Shown piece by piece: positions 63,038 to 64,000 of a stretch of 64,000 nucleotides of DNA. How positions within the stretch are numbered: position 1 is the first letter of the stretch; the number at the start of each line of letters is the position of its first letter. The translations under genes were made by a program, and so were the position numbers. Origin of the DNA: Pedobacter chinensis (lineage in GTDB: Bacteria > Bacteroidota > Bacteroidia > Sphingobacteriales > Sphingobacteriaceae); NCBI RefSeq assembly GCF_003339865.1, contig NZ_QPKV01000003.1, positions 558,001 to 622,000 on the forward strand, written 5' to 3'. The notes under the pieces are model-generated. The model did no database searches, had not been told where the DNA came from, and saw only the letters and a list, made by a program, of their open reading frames with translations.

Positions 63038-63888
63038 ACAATTACCGTGATTGCAGCAGGTAAAATCTTTGCTTTTACCGTATTAATCTTGCCAATATAC
63101 TCTCCATCAACTTGAAAATGAGCTTTATGCCTGGAAAAAATCTTCACTTCTGATGTTTGAAAAATCTCAATCTTTTCCGGATTAAAAGGAAGTTTCGTTA
63201 GCCATATTTTTAGTATTTCCAGATAGGAATAATCTTTTACCACAACGATTTCAAATAACTCATCATCAAGTTTTCCATCAGGATTGATTTTTAAGCCAGA
63301 ACCATACATTGTTGCATTAGCAATGGCAACCATCGCTGCAGCTGATTTAATGGTTTCTCCTTCCATCTTCAATTCTACCTGCATCCTTTTATGATTCCAC
63401 AATGCGTGCCATGTCGCTTTGGCATAACCCCACATTCCGCGTTCAGGAAGGGTATCAAATTTTTTAACTAAATAAGCATTAAATCCTAAATCGGATAAAT
63501 GAATGCATATTTCATCATTTAATTGAACCACATGAATTTTTTGAAGACTACCAGATTCCACTAAATCTAAAGCCAGTTCCAATTCTTTTGGTATCCCTAG
63601 TTCCTTAGCCATTCCGTTAGCAGAACCAGCGGGAATGATACCAATAGGTGTTTCCGTATTCAATAAACATTCTGCAACTAATTTTAAGGTTCCATCGCCA
63701 CCAACGGCAACCACCCGATCTGCCTTTACCTGATCAATTTTAGCTTTTATCTTATCCAACGAACAATCATCTGGTAATTCGAATAATTCTATTTCCACGT
63801 TCTTGCCTTTAAAATGTGTGGCGATCACTTCCTTTAAATTAATATTGTGATTACCAGAACCTGGATTGATGATGAATAGTAGTTTCAT
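63034..63888 (-). CDS. Diacylglycerol kinase family lipid kinase (YegS/BmrU type)
   Basis: 284 residues. The DAGK catalytic domain has the N-terminal LFIINPGSGN and the nucleotide motif GGDGT (63-67), then IPAGSANGMAKELGIP. The C-terminal beta domain has a DDELFEIVVVKDYSYLEILK segment. It phosphorylates a lipid such as diacylglycerol or another prenyl/sphingoid lipid. Sphingobacteria make sphingolipids, so the lipid cannot be fixed from sequence. A new gene begins divergently 60 bases away. Confidence 0.9.
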   Translation of the reverse strand: MKLLFIINPGSGNHNINLKEVIATHFKGKNVEIELFELPDDCSLDKIKAKIDQVKADRVVAVGGDGTLKLVAECLLNTETPIGIIPAGSANGMAKELGIPKELELALDLVESGSLQKIHVVQLNDEICIHLSDLGFNAYLVKKFDTLPERGMWGYAKATWHALWNHKRMQVELKMEGETIKSAAAMVAIANATMYGSGLKINPDGKLDDELFEIVVVKDYSYLEILKIWLTKLPFNPEKIEIFQTSEVKIFSRHKAHFQVDGEYIGKINTVKAKILPAAITVIV

Positions 63889-63948
63889 GTTTTAACCTTA
63901 AATGGCTTACATCACAAACAACTTTTAATTAACTCTGTTTTAAGAACA

Positions 63949-64000
63949 ATGAATAAATCAGTAAGCGTAAAAATTTACCATGGCTATGGGCACAAACATA
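63949..64000 (+). CDS. Start of a gene, cut by the window end (possibly App1-type phosphatase)
   Basis: ATG at 63949 begins an open frame of 17 codons to the window edge (MNKSVSVKIYHGYGHKH). The YHGYG motif recalls the N-terminus of App1-type phosphatidate phosphatases in this group, and the neighbouring lipid kinase would fit, but 17 residues cannot prove it. Confidence 0.4.
   Translation, partial: MNKSVSVKIYHGYGHKH

Overview
The window reads as ordinary chromosome of a Bacteroidota member of the Sphingobacteriaceae, most like Pedobacter. The basis is low GC, little Shine-Dalgarno signal, TAnnTTTG-type -7 promoter elements (some with TTTG/TTG about 20 bases upstream), and marker genes: sprA, the DUF2480/DUF3108/DUF3109 proteins, a flippase-dut-TPR-DUF4292-EnvC-like run, fused malic enzyme/phosphotransacetylase, and outer-membrane proteins with carboxypeptidase-regulatory-like domains. 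Family calls come from recognition of the translated sequence; no database search was possible.

Layout. 1-3.3 kb: end of a SurA/PpiD-type foldase, three DUF-family genes, then a triplicated intergenic repeat. 3.3-9.5 kb: WYL regulator, hybrid sensor kinase, sigma-54 response regulator and twin small secreted proteins. 9.7-13.8 kb: tRNA-Thr(TGT), an amidohydrolase, an AbiF-type HEPN gene with a structured RNA leader, nitronate monooxygenase and acylphosphatase. 13.8-23.5 kb: envelope genes (flippase, TPR protein, DUF4292 lipoprotein, catalytically degenerate EnvC-like protein, two TatA-type proteins, LysM lytic transglycosylase) with dut and gatA. 23.6-27.3 kb: a lipoprotein, a decayed gene and a Tat-exported phospholipase C. 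27.9-40.5 kb: maeB-ruvA-sprA, an LCP-family gene, gcvH, vanZ and a 41-residue lipoprotein. 40.6-48.9 kb: twin outer-membrane proteins and feoA-feoB. 49.2-50.2 kb: an Lrp-type regulator divergent from two tandem non-canonical tRNA-like RNAs. 50.3-57.1 kb: frr, pyrH, nagA, a Tat-type metallophosphatase, and the rplM-rpsI-rpsB-tsf operon. 57.4-64 kb: lipoprotein, ORF6N protein, hflX, rbfA, hemolysin III-like protein, M23 peptidase, TonB-C protein, lipid kinase, and the first codons of a further gene.

How the genes work together: much of the window serves the envelope. The TatA-type proteins could export the two twin-arginine proteins encoded here (phospholipase C, metallophosphatase). The translation genes (frr, pyrH, tsf, rpsB, rpsI, rplM, hflX, rbfA, gatA) are housekeeping.

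Two loci stand out. (1) At 49.74-50.22 kb a strong consensus promoter and a terminator bracket two tandem RNAs with tRNA-type acceptor stems and T arms, Leu-like D arms, G at position 73, GTC in the anticodon-loop position, and very large structured variable regions sharing an AATAATGGGA motif. They do not fit any standard tRNA. (2) At 11.14-12.10 kb a HEPN-type Abi protein (RNYCAH) is preceded by a promoter and a compact nested hairpin that may form a pseudoknot next to the start codon, matching the AbiF-plus-RNA arrangement. No CRISPR array, insertion sequence or prophage was seen.
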